A stretch of 64,000 bases of DNA from positions 351,501 to 415,500 of the forward strand of contig OU696589.1 in assembly GCA_916048095.2 (NCBI GenBank). Reading direction: 5' to 3'. Positions 10,552 through 25,600 of the stretch are shown here, one piece after another (positions within the stretch are counted from its first letter, which is position 1; each line of letters opens with the position of its first letter). A program made the translations under genes and the position numbers. The DNA comes from Sacculina carcini. Its lineage: Eukaryota > Arthropoda > Thecostraca > Sacculinidae. The notes beneath the pieces are model-generated. The model made no database searches. It had not been told where the DNA came from and worked only from the letters and a program-made list of their open reading frames with translations.

Positions 10552-13500
10552 GTAAGTTTCAAACTTAATTGTCACCGATTAAATGCAATGCAGATTCATC
10601 AGCATATACCGTAAAACCACTAATTGAATAGCACCTCTAATAGAACGCTACCATGGGGGAAAACTTAAACATAGAACGGCATCCTCTAGTTGAAGCGCAC
10701 TTCTGATGGAACATAAATTGACGAATTATTGTTTTTTGGCAGTGACTGTTATTTATTAGTGAATACTTACTATTGATAACCTTGCGTTTGTGGTTTTTGT
10801 TAAATAAATATACATGCGTTACTTGGCTGTTTATACATCCATAAATTGTATCTTACCTTCTCAGTTTTTATCAGCTAGTCGAAAAATAGAGCGGCGGGCT
10901 ATAATTGAACGGCACCTCTAATTGAACGGTTCTAAAGGGGTAGGTTTGAAAAATAGAACGACTTGTAGTTCAAGTAGACGTTTTACGGTAAGTTTTATTG
11001 TTAAATAATGCACGGATAATCTCAAGTCCCACGAGGTTCTAGAATTAATTATATCAACAGTATCGCCTTAATTTCTTTATCCTGTAATGTAATATATGGA
11101 TATAAAAACTCAATGCAATTATCGCAAACCTTGCATTACATTACATTACTTTACATTACATTACATTAACATTATTATGAAATTTTTAATCAATTCATGT
11201 GTTTTACGCTGTTGTATACAGAAGAACATCACTTACACATTAACTGTGAGCCGGGATACGCCAGAAATGGAACACTGTGTCTCTCGAGAAAGAGCCGGGA
11301 TTCCAGTGAAAGTTCCATTAAGAAATGTTCACCAGGGAGCTTAGTGTTTGCCCGAGAACCGGTGAGTGAGTCGGATGCTAGAATCGTTGCTGTTATTGTT
11401 GTTATTGGCATTTAAGTGTACTTTGCAGATTATTATTATTATTATTAATTACAGGCAAATCCAGTAGCATGGGAAGAGTGCAAGCACTATTACCACCCTA
11501 AGGTGGCCCCATGTACCGGAAGCGCCCAAAAGATTCAGAGAGAAAGAGAGTTCGAAGAGAAAAAAGTCTAGAAAGAGAGTTGGAAAGAAAATAATAAATA
11601 ACAATAATTAATTAAGTAATAAATAACAATAAATAATTAGATTGTTGAGACTACATGACACTGACCGCCATGCAACCATCCTTGGAAGTAAGACCCTGTA
11701 GAGTGGTTATAACTCAAACTCCGGTAAGCGTAGGTATTGAGGAGAGAAGTCAGATAGTCAGGTGCCTAAATTGACTTTGAACATACCTCCAAAGCAGACT
11801 AATGGCAAAATTATGGGGCTGAAGCATCACTTCAATATATGTTAATATTTTTTGGATTTTGTTAAAATAAGCACAATTTCGAGCTCTGATGTCGCGGACA
11901 GAAATGTGCCAAAATTTACGCAGTTGGCTTTAAATATCCTCAAAATGTTAATTTTTACCGTACATTACGTTTTCAATATATTTAAATATGTAAATGTTCT
12001 TTGGCAATGTAACAAAATTGTCGATGTATTGTATGACAATCATTATTTTCATATTGTGATGAGGATGATGAACACTCAAAAGGACACCAAAAAATTGAAA
12101 CAACAAACAGCCTGTGGTCTCGCACGAGCTACAATCACATATCACAACAGGCCACAAACACAGATCACAACAGGCCACAATCACAGATCACTACAGGCCA
12201 CAATCACAAATCACCACGAACACTGATAACACAACGCTCCAAACCAGACTGACCAGCTAGCTTCAGCGGCACGCGCAGGCGTCACGAGTCACTGTCATCA
12301 TACTCCGACCAATCAAAGCCCAGGTTTTAGAACACGTGACAAACAAAGTCACACGGACCATATGTTGGCAGGCGTACACACGCAAACACACACGGTTACA
12401 CGCATTCATCGAAATGAATTGGCAAATACGCGAACATTCGCACACTTATACATACGTACACGCTTACGCAAAAACTTGTAATTACAAAACTAGCTACGCA
12501 AACAAAGCATTCATCACAATTAACATACACGATACAAATATCTACTACAGTTAAACAGCAAACCATATTTCCCTTTCAAAACTGGCGGGAAATAAGATGC
12601 TTAGTTCAAACATATTTATTGTTCTACACATTATACATGGTGCTGATACTTAGTTCATACTGTCACTGATACTCTTCTGGTAGTGAATTCAGTGCTCAAC
12701 TCAGTTATTCTACATAATTTGTCTCATTTGGTTGAGAAAAAAAAAACTTTTCCCAGCCCAATTTTGTCTTAATTAAAATTCCTGGTTCAGACGTAATTCA
12801 AAGAGTTTGAATGGTAAACCATATATAAAGTAAATATAAGCACAAATATTGTGCTTCAACATGTCCTTAATTAGTAATTTTATTTGCATAAATTTAATTC
12901 AATGTATTTACAGACTGAACTTGAGGCTGTTCTTGCAATATCTGAAAATCAGGAGAATGTTTGGCTGCCAGCCGACACAATGACTTCAGGTAAGCCTGCA
13001 GTTAAATGCAAATATGGGATCGTGTGAGAACTCTAAGAATATATTTCTACAAATAGATTACACTGGTCTACACACAAATATTTGCTAAAATATATTTACT
13101 GAATATAAATATTTCTGACGCGTTGATTTCAAATATTACGTAAGTTCTCTAGATTACAACAACAACAACAACAAGCGTGTATTTGATATAGCGCACTAAT
13201 CAACAAAGGCGCGATTAACATGAGATATAGAGATACAAGATAATAATTAAATCAAAACGGGAGATCAGAAAGAAGAAAACAAGAGCTAGCAAACACAAAA
13301 ATATAACAGGGAAGATAAAGACCGGCTTTATTTCATGCTGAAAAAAACAACCACAAAGACATGAACAGACAAATATGAACACTGGCGCACGTCACATACA
13401 AGCACGATTAGCACAAACATAAGATCAGGGGCTGTGAGCGGAATAAAAAACACAACAGGAAAACAAAACACAAAGTGCAGTATTATAAGTAAGAGTATAT

Positions 13501-16500
13501 ACATGGCGATAATATGGAGATATATATACAAAGGTAGTGTCAGTGCAATCTATAAAGAGGTGTAAGCGGCGACATATGAGAAAGCAGGTACTTATGCAGC
13601 GCAGAGGAAAAGGAAGAATATGATTTATGACGAAGGATATGAGGAGGAAGAGAGTTGTATAATCGGGGGGCAGAAAAATAGAAAGACTTCGCGGACCAAT
13701 TTGATAAGTGGTCGGCGGGAGGACAAACAAGAGGTGCGGGACGGCGGCTGAAAGGACGATCAGAGAAGGTAAGAAGTGAGAGCAAGTACGAGGGAGGAGA
13801 AGATGAGTGGAGGAGTTTATATACAATACAACACAGCTTATATTGTATCCTTGAAAGAGCTGGCAGCCAGCCGAGTTCTCGGGTATGAGCGGAGGTGGTT
13901 GTCTTAGGAGGATGGCGAAGAACGAAGCGACAAGAAAGATTGATGATAGATTGAAGAGAGCGAATGGACTTCGTAGGAAGATGAAAAATTAAGGGATTAC
14001 AATAGTCGAGACGAGAAAAAATAAACGAGTTCACTGAGAGGAGAACAGACGCAATATCAATATGAGAGCGGATCGGGTAGAATTGGCGCATAGTCAAACG
14101 ACAGAGGCGGGTAATTTTTGATAGATGCTGAGATAATGTTAGAGAGGGATCGAGAACAACACCCAGATTACGAATATGAGATGAAAGAGGCAAGTTGACA
14201 GAACAACGAGCAATACTGGGAGGGTGAAATAAGAAATATTCAGTTTTTTTCAGGATTCAAAAGAAGATTTCTTGAGGACGCCCAGGCAGCGATGTGTGAT
14301 AGAAGTTGAGAAATTAGAGCAGCTTTTGAGGAGGAAAAGGGGAAGTAAATCTGTATATCGTCTGCATATATATGAAACGATATGAGGTAAGACTGGAGTA
14401 TGGGGCAGAGGGATGAAATATACAGATTAAACAGAAGAGGGCCGAGAAGAGAACCTTTAGGGACACCGGAATCCAATGGAAGAGGAGAGGAAGACTCGGA
14501 GTTGCAGTGAACTGTATATGAACGATTTGTAAGATAGGAAGTTAGAAGAGATAGAGCTGAAGAAGATACACCAATATGGGCTAGATCTTTACAAAGAATC
14601 GAGTGATCAACGAGATCAAAGGCGGAAGAGAAATCTAGGGAGATGAATATTACGGAGTTGCCTGAGGAAAAGGAAGCAAAGACGTCGTTCAATAAAGATA
14701 GAAGGAGAGTCTCAGTTGAGTGATTAGAAATGAGACCGGATTGACGGGGGTCTAGGGCAGAAAATATGCAAGGGCGGAGTTGAGGAAGGATGTCAGCCTC
14801 TAGAAGCTTAGAAGGTAGTGGAAGCAAGGAAATAGGCCTATAACTACTTGGAGTAATATTATCCAGGCAAGGTTTTTTAAGAATAGGAGAAACAACAGCG
14901 TGTTTAGAGGCCAGGAAAGTACCGTGGAGGAAAGAAGTGTTCACCAGATGAGTAAGAAATGGAGACAAGAGTATGATGGAGTCGAAATGCGCCCGGAAAT
15001 TTATTGGATCAGATGGACACCTGGAGGACTGAAGTTTTTTAAGAAATTTGGCAGTCATGGCTGGAGAAATTAGAGAGAAAGAGGATAAAGAGGTGTTTGA
15101 AGAAGGAAAAAACAGTGGAAGGGAGGACGGAGGTAATTTGGATTTAGCCGTGGCAATCTTGTCTCGAAAGAAGGATGAAAAACTGGAAGCAGATATTGAG
15201 CAAGGGCTAGTTTTCGATGAACCAGTGATAGATTTTAGTGTCGACCATCTGGAGCGGGAGGAATAAGTACACGAAGAAAGCTTTGAACGATAAGAAAGAG
15301 ACTTTGCGGCATCAAGGGATGATAGGAAGGATTTACGATCCTGACAAAACATCGACCAGTTAGCGTCGGTCAAGAACCGTCGCCAGGAACACTCATGAGC
15401 TCGAGAATTGGCACGAAGGCGGCGCAGTTCGGGAGTCAACCACGGCTGGGGTGAAGATGAAGGTTTGGTGGTACAACGACGCAATGGGAATAATGTGTCA
15501 TTAAATATGGATAGTGAATTGTCGAAGAAGGGTAGCAGCGATGAAGGGGACAGGAAGTGATAGTGTTGGGAGCAAAAAAAATGGACACGAGGTAACTGAA
15601 AATGGATGAGTGAAAGTTTTTGTATTCACGTGTGAAAAGAGTTATCGGTGAAGGATTTGTTTCTTGGCGTTTAAGAAACAATTCAAATGATATCATGATA
15701 GATTGACTATATACCTTTACAATTTCATTTGTCCCAACTGAAATCGAAATTGTCCAAGCTAGAGCCACAATGTATATTATTGATTTTACATTTAATATCA
15801 AACTTGATTGTTATAAGTACATCTTATTGTATATCACATGAAAAGTGTAGCATTCGCCGTAAAACACAAATATGTACTACTTACTATGTACTATACAATT
15901 AGGTGCTATGGTATGTACTACAATTACAATGCAGATATGTACCGTGTGTGCTTACTTTATGAGGAACTCTATCAGCCAATATATCAATGTCAGCGTATAG
16001 AGCCGCTGTTCTCGGAGAGCACTCGCGAGCAAATCGTGCACACACACACACATACACATCTACAGAAGCATCACACTTTCAGAGACGGTACATTCCGTCT
16101 TATGTCAAGTGTTCATGCATCACATGCGAATAGCGCTTGTCGTTGCTAGCCATCTGTACTATGTTAAATATAGTACGGCATATATTTTTGTATATGGTGT
16201 GCATTTGTGTGTGTGCGGGGTAGTGTGAGTGTGTGTATGTTGTATGCACGTGCTATGAGCGAGCGCAGTTTCTCCAAGGAGTGAACTGTCGCTGGTGTGG
16301 GGATGCAGGGGGTTGGTCAGTGCGCGCCAGAGGGCAGTTGTTTGCGCAGAGCGTTAGTGCGTTTTTGTTAAGCCGTGGTCACACGAGGCCAATTGTTGGC
16401 CAAACCAACGATTAGCATATCCAACTGTTGGCTTGCAGCGGACAATCGTTGGCTAGGCTAACAGTTGGCTTGCGAGTGGTCACACGAGGCCAGTAATTGT

Positions 16501-16594
16501 CCAAGCCAATAGATGTGGTACAGAGTACGTCGGTGTAGTTTATTTCGCTCTACTGACTATACCATTTAAATTTTGATTTAATCCAGGTGCATTC

Positions 16595-16638
<44 letters not shown>

Positions 16639-19600
16639 CAAAATTTAATCTAGTAATGTACCAAACATTAACATAAATTATACAAATATTATATTACAGA
16701 TTCCACCTCATCATGATAAAATTATCACAATAAATCGAACACAAAAACATACAACACAACTCAGGCCCTCAAAATGAGTTGAATTCACTGCACGTGTTGC
16801 TTCAGCGCCATGCGGTTAAAAACGAAGGATCGAATACTTGTCTTGCGCGAGAAGTCTTTCATTTTCAACGTGACAGTGCACGCTCATTGCACGGCAACGT
16901 AGCGCCCTCTTGAGGCAAGCGGCTGAAATGCGTGAAGTGAAGGAGTTTTAGGAAGTGTGTGAAGTGAAGTGTGAAGGTGAAGGTGTTTTAGTGGGCCATG
17001 TTGCGTTGTGATTGTGTTGAGTTGTGATATCTTGTTTTGTTGCTAGAATTTAAGTCCATGCGCTGCTGGTATATACGCTCCATACGCTGACGTTGATATA
17101 TTGGCTGATAGAGTTCCTCATAAAGTAAGCACACACGGTACATATCTCCATTGTAATTGTAGTACATACCATATCACATAATTGTATAGTACATAGTAAG
17201 TAGTACATATCTGTGTTTTACGACTAATGCTACATTTTTCATGTAAAACACAATAAAATGTTCTGATAACAACTCAGTTTGATATTAAATGTAAAATCAA
17301 TAACATACATAGCTGCTAGTGGTTCTAGCTGGGACAATTTTGATTTCAGCTGGGACATTTCTCATTTCAGTTGGGAAAAATGAGATTGTAAAAGGTAAAG
17401 TTTGTGAGGTATTTGCAAAACTAATGCAAAATTAACCAAAAATTACTAAATTTTTAAAGCTTCTTTCATGGTTCAATAGAAATAAATAATTATAGATAAA
17501 GCGGCTCAACCTACATTATACAAAATATGACACATCCGATGTAAATATATTGAATTAAAACAATTACGCCAACTTCATCATGGGCTCAGTAAAAAACTAA
17601 TTTCCCCGCCTTTTGTTTGCGCAATCTCAATGGCGAGACCAGCAGTAATCGGCTATCATGTACTGATCACATCTGTCCTTGTATCGCTTTTCTATCATAT
17701 CTTGGTAAAATATTGCACATTGTTCGTCAATTGTTTTACCAAGGTTATCCAGGATCTTCTTAAGATATCTGTGAATATAATGTAGTTTTACACTCATGTT
17801 TGCACCTATTTTGTGAAATTTGTCCAACATGTTCTGTACTAGATATTCGTAATTGTCCGCTTGCTGCTTCCCAAAAAACCTTCAATGACAGAGACAAAGT
17901 ACGCCATGCATCAACTTCATCTTCATTCATAGAATGAATGAAGTTCGCATCACGCACCAATTTCCGTATTTGGGGGTTATCGGAGATACCAGCCTCCGGT
18001 TTTTTAAAGATTTTAGCAGGATTAGTTTTCCATAAATATCCGAAGAAGCTTCCTTCCTTGTTTGGAGTATTTCAGACTGCTTCATGATCTAATGTGCGTG
18101 CTTTAGTCGCAGTGAAGACCACTAAACGAGTGTTGTGGTCCAACGTTGCTATGAATGGTGCCCTGGATAGTGACAAAATTATCCGCGCTCTAATTCAATT
18201 GAGGAACACTGTCGATCCGCACTGCAATATTTCACTGGCTGAAATCATTTTTGGCAAGCCTCTACGGGACTCTCGGCTTCACGAATCGCATGGAAAAGTT
18301 CATAAATCCAGACACTCGACCAATATGGCGTGAAACTCGGCGGATGAAAAAACTGTCCCCCACACCAGGGACGCCCGCTCACAGAAGGCGATAAACAAAA
18401 CGTTCCCACCTGCTCCAGCACCCCAAATCGGGAATAAATGTTTCGTGCAGAACTGTTCGGGTCCGCGGCCAAAACGTTGTGATCGCACTGAAACTATTAC
18501 CGAGTTACACGACTATGACAAATACACCGTCAAAATTGACGGGTCAGGCCGAGTGACATCCATAAATCTTCGGCACCTCCGCACATTTATCCCAGTATCG
18601 ACTAAGATACTGCCATTACCTGTGACAGCTGTCCGTCCACAGCCGTGGTGATCACCACATCCTGACGTAGCTCACTCAGACGCATCATTGCCGATCCATT
18701 CGGGTGATACCTTGCATCAGACTGAGCCACTTCAAGCTCCAGGAACTTCCCCTGTTACGCAGTTACCCCGAGTCATATCATTCGCAGAAACGGTGGCTAT
18801 CAATCGACCGTTTCAGGGCGTGAAGTCGGCACCGACCCGCACATCGGCGAGACCAAAGCGTGCTAAAAAGAGACCAGCATTGTTGCAGTCCGGCTACTGG
18901 GTCATTGGTAAGTTCCTATCGTCTGTCCCCGAGTGGGGGATGAAGAGTATATATAGATATCGTGTTGTGCATAACGAGTGTGTATTGTGTTGAGTACCTG
19001 TGCCTGCACCATATACCTGCACCATGAGCGCATTATTTGTAAGCATCCTGCAGTCTCGGTTGTTGAGTAACCTCGTGCATATATTATTCAAGGTAAGTCT
19101 TTTAATCGTTGTTTGTGAGTATTATATCAGTGCTCTATTATGTTCTTTAATTACGTTAACCCATTAACCGGCGATCATAAAATTATCGAAGTTGGCTAAT
19201 TGAAATTAGTTATGTTTTGTATTTAGTTTCATTATACATGATGAAATACGAAAAAAACATTTACTGTTATTTTCTAGGATTTTTATGGTGATCTAAAAAT
19301 AGATCCCTGCGGAGAGCGCCGTAGTGTACACCGCGTATAGTGAGTGTATTTCAAATGACATATTTTTCAATAGGATGTGTACACACTGTAATCTAACAAT
19401 GAATGAGGTTGTGGTCTTGGTGGATGACCTTGTCATCGATGTTGATGAGGTTTGGGCTGATTTTTCTAAGTTGAGGTTGACATTGGGGGTTTCCTAGGCT
19501 TTGAATCGATGAGATGATCACGATTACTTTACACTCGTATAAAGTACGTATAAAGTATGTATAAAGTATGTATAAAATATGTATAAATTATGTATAAAAT

Positions 19601-22600
19601 ATGTATAAAGTAAGTATACAATATAAAGTCGTATAAAGTACGTATAAAATATAAAATCGTATATAGTACGTATAAATACGAAATACTTTATACTCGTATA
19701 AAGAATTACGGTCAACACCACCTGAAGAAGTTAATTCGATGTATATCCATTCTATTCGGGTACAAGTTATGGTCGGTGTGTGCCTCCACATCTACGCTTC
19801 ATCTTTGCGTCAAGTCAAGGAGCAGGGTCGCTCAGCACGGATCCGGATGGTTTACCCGAGAGGGAGTTGAATGTGTGAGTGTGTCCAATATATGAGTGTT
19901 TGCGTGTGTGTGTGTGTGTGTGCGCGCGTATGCGTGAATTCATTTGCAAAGCCATTTGAAAAGCAAACATTATTTGGAAATGGAAATGAATTACAATTGT
20001 GGTATCGAGTAGTCCTCAGCCCCATCTCCCAGGTCGACATCACTAACGATAAGGAGCTCTCCTTCGACAAATAGCTCACCTCTCCATCACTTTTCGTCTC
20101 GTTGACCAAAATGGGATTCAGTGCGTTGAGAACCATCCGCGCCAATTGAACCAAGAAGACTCCGTTCAAGTCGGACAAGGAGATGAAGGATTGGGAGTTT
20201 TTAGAGCAGAAATTCAATTAGAAGAACCAGATTATTTTTATCAAGTCGAATGACATCTTCGCTCACATGGCGACGAAATACTCAAAATTACGCCCCACAG
20301 TTAAGAAACTGCGGTAGAGCCGCACCGAGAAGGTTGAGGATGGCCATTATTCTGTTACGCCCCAGGTACGTTTGATCCCTCTCAAGTAACGGCTCTGTTT
20401 TTTCTATGTTAGGTTATGTAAGGTCAGGTCAGTTAGGCTAGGTTAGTTGGGAAAATGAGACAGAGCGGTACTGAAGCAGGACCAATTATACCTGGGGTGC
20501 ATATGTCTTTATCCAAACGTACTTAGCTCCATGGAGGTCGATATGCTCCGCGTCATATCCAAGTGCAACAGTAACATGGAGTCGTGGAACACCATGATTG
20601 GATGCTGGCGCACTTTGTGATTGGGATGGGAGAGAAAAACTAATATTTTTTTCTTCTGATGGGCGCGATCCAGGAGAGCTTGGTGAACGCCTGGTTCCTC
20701 CACAAGAATATTGGTTGAGAAGCCGGAAGAGCTCTCGGTCCTCAACTTCACGCGCGTGGTGGCAGTCTCGTATATGAAGGTCACCAATGGCAAGGACTCA
20801 AAAATCTTACGCGCCCAGATCGTTTATCGGGTTGGACTGGCAGCGCTGCTTCCGCTGGACTCTCTCTTCGACGGTGTCAGACATATTCGCCTCAGGCGTG
20901 CACAGCGACGGCGATATCAGGGATGTGGGTGCAAGTCGAGCTCGCTGTCATACTACGGAAAGTGTGCAAAAACTACGCTGTGCAGAGAGTGTTTCAATCC
21001 CTATCATACGACATAAATAATTACCGACAGACAGCTCGAAGAAGTCAATTTCGTGTTCCGATACTGACCACCTGGACTTGAATTGAAACTATTGTATGTA
21101 CTCGAAGGCAGTGGCGGCGCCAAGAATTTTCCGGTATGAGACTGAGGGGGCTAAGGAAAAGTATGCGGGAGCTAGGGGAAACATGAGGAACTACTCTCGA
21201 AATACTCATGGCCAGGATTTTCGGTGTGCTAAGGGGGCTTGGCACATCTCGGGGAGTGTTGAACCCTCCAAGTCCCCCTATGTGCCACTGCTGCTCGAAA
21301 GGCTTGAAAAAAAACCCCGACAGGAACACATTTTTCCATTATTAGACTAGTTCTGCTTATTTGTTGTGTTAAATTTCGTACGATGAACCTATTTCCTCTA
21401 GAACAGGGAGTTGGTGCCATTATGAGCGTAAACCGACAGTGATCTATTTAAAGATCACTGAATGTAAATCGCTTCTTTACAGAAGTCAAAATTATTAGAT
21501 CATTGAAATTTGTTGTGAAGCAATATGAGGCGATACATAAATTATTAGGAATAATTTTTTTCTACTCGAGGTGGAGTGTCTACCTTGTGGGTTAATAAAC
21601 AGAACCACCGAAAAAAGGGTAAAAATGGTATAATTCAATGCTCTATTAGGACAGGTTAAAATGTGGAAAAATTCCAACACTAAACATATGTGCTAAAATA
21701 TAGGTTAACAAACACCATTCAATATATCAACTTAATATATTTGTAATGGCTCACCAATTGTTATATTCTGATTCATATTTGGATGACAAAAAATATAACT
21801 TCCTAGAATAATGTTTACAGTCAATTGACGGCTGCTCACGTCACATTTTCGACTTTTCGACTCTGTACAATAAATGAAACTTTTCAAATGTGTACTATAT
21901 TCATAACACATGACACACATACTATTCTTATCAACAATAATCGAATGAACCAGAACCAAATTAGACAATTATTTAGAAAAACAGGATGGACTTTGGGTTT
22001 CAACATGCGTTTCACATATATGTCGCTCACAAGAAATGCAAATTCTTTTAGATATATTTTTGCAATTTGTTAAACAGCATGTGAAACGCGAATGTTCATT
22101 TTCAAGTGCAAATGTTTCCGCTGAGCAGCGAATTTTACAGGGAGGTTCATAGGACTCAATATTGTCACGAGTTGGATTGTGAGGCACTCCGTCGATCAGC
22201 TCTTCACACACCAGCTGACTATTCTTCACTCACCAGCTGACTATGCTTCACACACCAGCTGACTATTCTTCACACACCAGCTGACTATTCTTCACACACC
22301 AGCTGAATATTCTTCACACACCAGCTGATTATTTTTCGCACACCAGCTGAATATTCTTCACACATCAGCTGAATATTCTTCACACACCAGCTGAATATTC
22401 TTCGCACACCAGCTGAATATTCTTCACACACCAGCTGACTATTCTTCACACACCAGCTGAATAGTTTTTACGACTGATATTTTCATTGCAGACCTCCTTA
22501 AGATGGTAGACTCCTCCTAAGATAAGATGTGACTGTTGATCAAATCAGCATCGATGGTAATATAAAATACACACATGAGTCATAAATGCAATGATCAGAA

Positions 22601-25600
22601 CAGCATGACTAGGATACATCAGGTGAATAGGATACATCAGGTGGTGCATCTTGGAAGCGAAAGAGCGCTTGCTCGAATTCTGCCCCATACACTTCTTTCT
22701 TCCTCCGCATTGTTGCTCAAAGTCAAGAGCTATTATATTGTGCAAGACCAACGACACATGCTCAAAACTAGAGCACTCCCAAAATTTCACAATTTTGCTA
22801 TAACAACAAAGACACAATTCAATATAAGATAATGAAGTACGCCTGGTGCAGCTTCAACATACCCTCAAAATGTCTATAGCATTAAGTTTAACATGATTTT
22901 GTTTCATACACACCTCTATTATGCATGGGCATATTTGCGAGACATACCCCCATAAAATAATACACTAACCCTATACTGTTATATCCTCTAGCGGTCAAAC
23001 CGGCGATTGACGACTGCGCTTCTTCCAGGTTCATCATGTTATTTTGATATAAAGTTTGTGAGTAAATTGTAGCATAATTATATCTACTATATCATTTGAT
23101 AGAACGCAAACAAACTATATTCAATGGTTGTTGTTAAATTGTCATACAGATATTTAATCCAACCTAATAATCAAAATGTGCAAACTGCCAGAATTGTTCA
23201 ATATGGAATTTTGATATTGGTCTCACGGAACCCAACGTAATTTTTTTCACAATACATTTATCACCATTGGATTTAGTGTTGTCTAAGCCAAAAGAATCAG
23301 TACATTTACAAACAATTTTCGGATAAAAATTGTCATTAAAAGAGCCCTTAATTAACAGCTGTCAATTGACGGCTCAGGTTGTTAAATTTTTCGGTCCTTC
23401 TTGTGATATACACACACAACGATAAGAGTGCACCTACAGTTTTACACAATACACACATAATTACTAGTACACATGCCCTTTATGTGTCAACGCACATGCA
23501 GCGTGACGTTGCGCGTATAGTGACCGCCTAGCCCGGACGTACTCACTGCAATCGCAAGAGCCCCACAGAGGGCGCGCGAGAAACTGCTTACGCCGCGAGT
23601 ATTCGGGGTCTCCACCCGGACGTTCCTGCTGTTCTCGCACGCGACAAAAAGGCCACGAAAGGCGCGCAGGAAGCAGCGAAGCGCCGCTACTAGTTGCGCC
23701 CCCGAGCAGCCGGTTTGCTCGGCACTGAGGCCAAGCCGCCTTTGGTGCAGAGAGTGGACCCAAGGCTGGGAGCACGAAATAGCGGACAAGAAGAGGAACG
23801 TGAGGGCCCCGTGCTGTGCAATACTATTGGTGTGGGAAACACCAGCGTAAACCAGCACCTACAGACCGGATAGATGGAGATGTCCCGGCAATCACTAACA
23901 CTCACGAAAAAGCCGACGTTGTATTCAGAGCATGATCGCCTTCCAACACTGCGATGATAAACGGTGGCAGGGATGCCGAAGTAGCCCCTGCGCTACTCTA
24001 ATTTTGGCACGACACATAACTACATAAGACCCGGTAAAAACGTATACAGACGATACAACAATGTGCCAGCAAAACATGTGAGACAACATTAAACCAGTTT
24101 GAAATGATAATTACAACAGTTATACCGGCGCAATACATGATATACATATTAAACAACAAAAACAAACAATGTATGTGTACGCATATCGCACCGCCACCTA
24201 TCGGCATACCACTCGTCACACGTACGGATGCCGCTACACTACCTCCCGTCAGAGTCTAACATTAATGAGACTCGATAGCGCGCTGGCGGTCGGACTTAAC
24301 TACCCGAGCGCGTGCGGAGGATTGACCGAGGCGCTGTGACAGAAGCGGTAGGCGGCGTGTGTGGGCGAGGTATTCTGGATGCCGGACCTGGAACACGTTG
24401 TCGCCGCGGCAGTGGTGAATGTGTTGAGCCGATACGGTTGCCCCGCAAGAACAGTCGACGCCCTTGGGACGGAAGTGACGTACTTGGTGGCAGTTGATAG
24501 TGTGTTGTCGGTGTTGTCTGTGTCAACGCAGGGGTGTCGCTCTCCTCGATGATCGCAGGCTTGACTCGGTCGAGGGAGATGACGTCATCGCCTGAAATGC
24601 GCCGAATGGTGACGGTCTTGGGCGTACGTGAAGCGACGCGGAATGGACCGTCATAGGGCGCGTTGAGTAGCGAGTGGTGTCATCCGTGGCGAACAAAGAC
24701 ATGTGTGCAGATGTCCAGGCCACGCGGTATGTAGGAGCTCCGATGAGTCAGTCGAGGTGGAACCGGCCTTAGGCTGCTCAAAGTGCGCCGTAGCACCTCA
24801 GCATACGATGCTGTGGCAAGTGTGTGCCATTGCCTTGTGCCGATGTTACCAACTCACTGGGTAGTCTGAAAGGCGCTCCGTACACCAGTTCGACCGGCGA
24901 CATTTGCAGATCGGCCTTGACGTCGTGCGTATCCCGAGAAGGACCGCGGGCGGCGTCGCAAATTGTTTCGGCTCAAACATCAAGTATCGGCGTCGCTTCT
25001 GCCCATCTGGTGTAACGACAGGTACATGTGAACATGTACATGTTACCATTCGATGGCGCAAACGGACCCAGGATGTCGGCATGTACATGCTGTGAACACT
25101 CGCTGGGCAGTTTGAACTCGGCTGGCGGAGTGCGGGTATGTCGGTGCACCTTCGACTTTTGACAGGGTATGCACGCTCAAGTCCATCGTGCGATTTCACT
25201 GTGCGTGTCTGGCCACACACAGCGGAACATGACGAGATCACGTGTCGCTCGAACCGGGGTGTGAGATGTTGTGCCAGAGATCAAAGCATCGACGCTGTAG
25301 TGCAGTTGGTATCACTGGGCGTGACCTCCCCGTCGACTCATCGCAGAGCAGTTTTGCACCGCTGGGCAGCTAAAAGTGGCGGAGCTGCAGCGAGTGCGGC
25401 TGGTCAACGAATGCCGTTAGCTCAGGGTCAGCCTGCTGCGCGCCTGCCAGAGCGTCGAAGTCATGCAGCGGCGGGTGCGGCACCTGCAGCATGTTGATGA
25501 CGCGAGACAAGATGTCGGCGACAAAATTCTCGGCTCCAGGCACATGACACAAATTGGTAGTAAATTGGGCGACAAAATCGAGTTGACGAACTTGACGGGG

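Larger units (their letters stand above)
19160..21591 (+). mobile_element. Degenerate piggyBac transposon
   Basis: TTAA (19,156-19,159) precedes CCCATTAACCGGCG, a piggyBac-like left end. On the right, TGTGGG is followed by TTAA (21,592-21,595). The 2.43-kb span matches the usual size. Transposase pieces on the + strand: an acidic N-terminus, MNEVVVLVDDLVIDVDEVWA (19,400-19,460); LTSPSLFVSLTKMGFSALRT, KSDKEMKDWEFLEQKF and NDIFAHMATKYSKLRP (20,075-20,310); EVDMLRVISKCNSNMESWNT and ESLVNAWFLHKNIG (20,530-20,720); LSVLNFTRVVAVSYMKVTN; and the C-terminal Cys-rich finger GCGCKSSSLSYYGKCAKTTL then CRECFNPYHTT (to 21,013). Many stops and shifts. The middle is partly replaced by a tandem repeat. The right terminus is only weakly supported. 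Confidence 0.7.

Noticed and set aside
19852-20217. 121-codon minus ORF including a Thr-His run
   Set aside because: Antisense of piggyBac transposase pieces and of a (TG)n tract.
22190-22465. Regularly spaced repeat that could suggest a CRISPR array
   Set aside because: Units are head-to-tail with no unique spacers, in a eukaryotic intron; it is a minisatellite.
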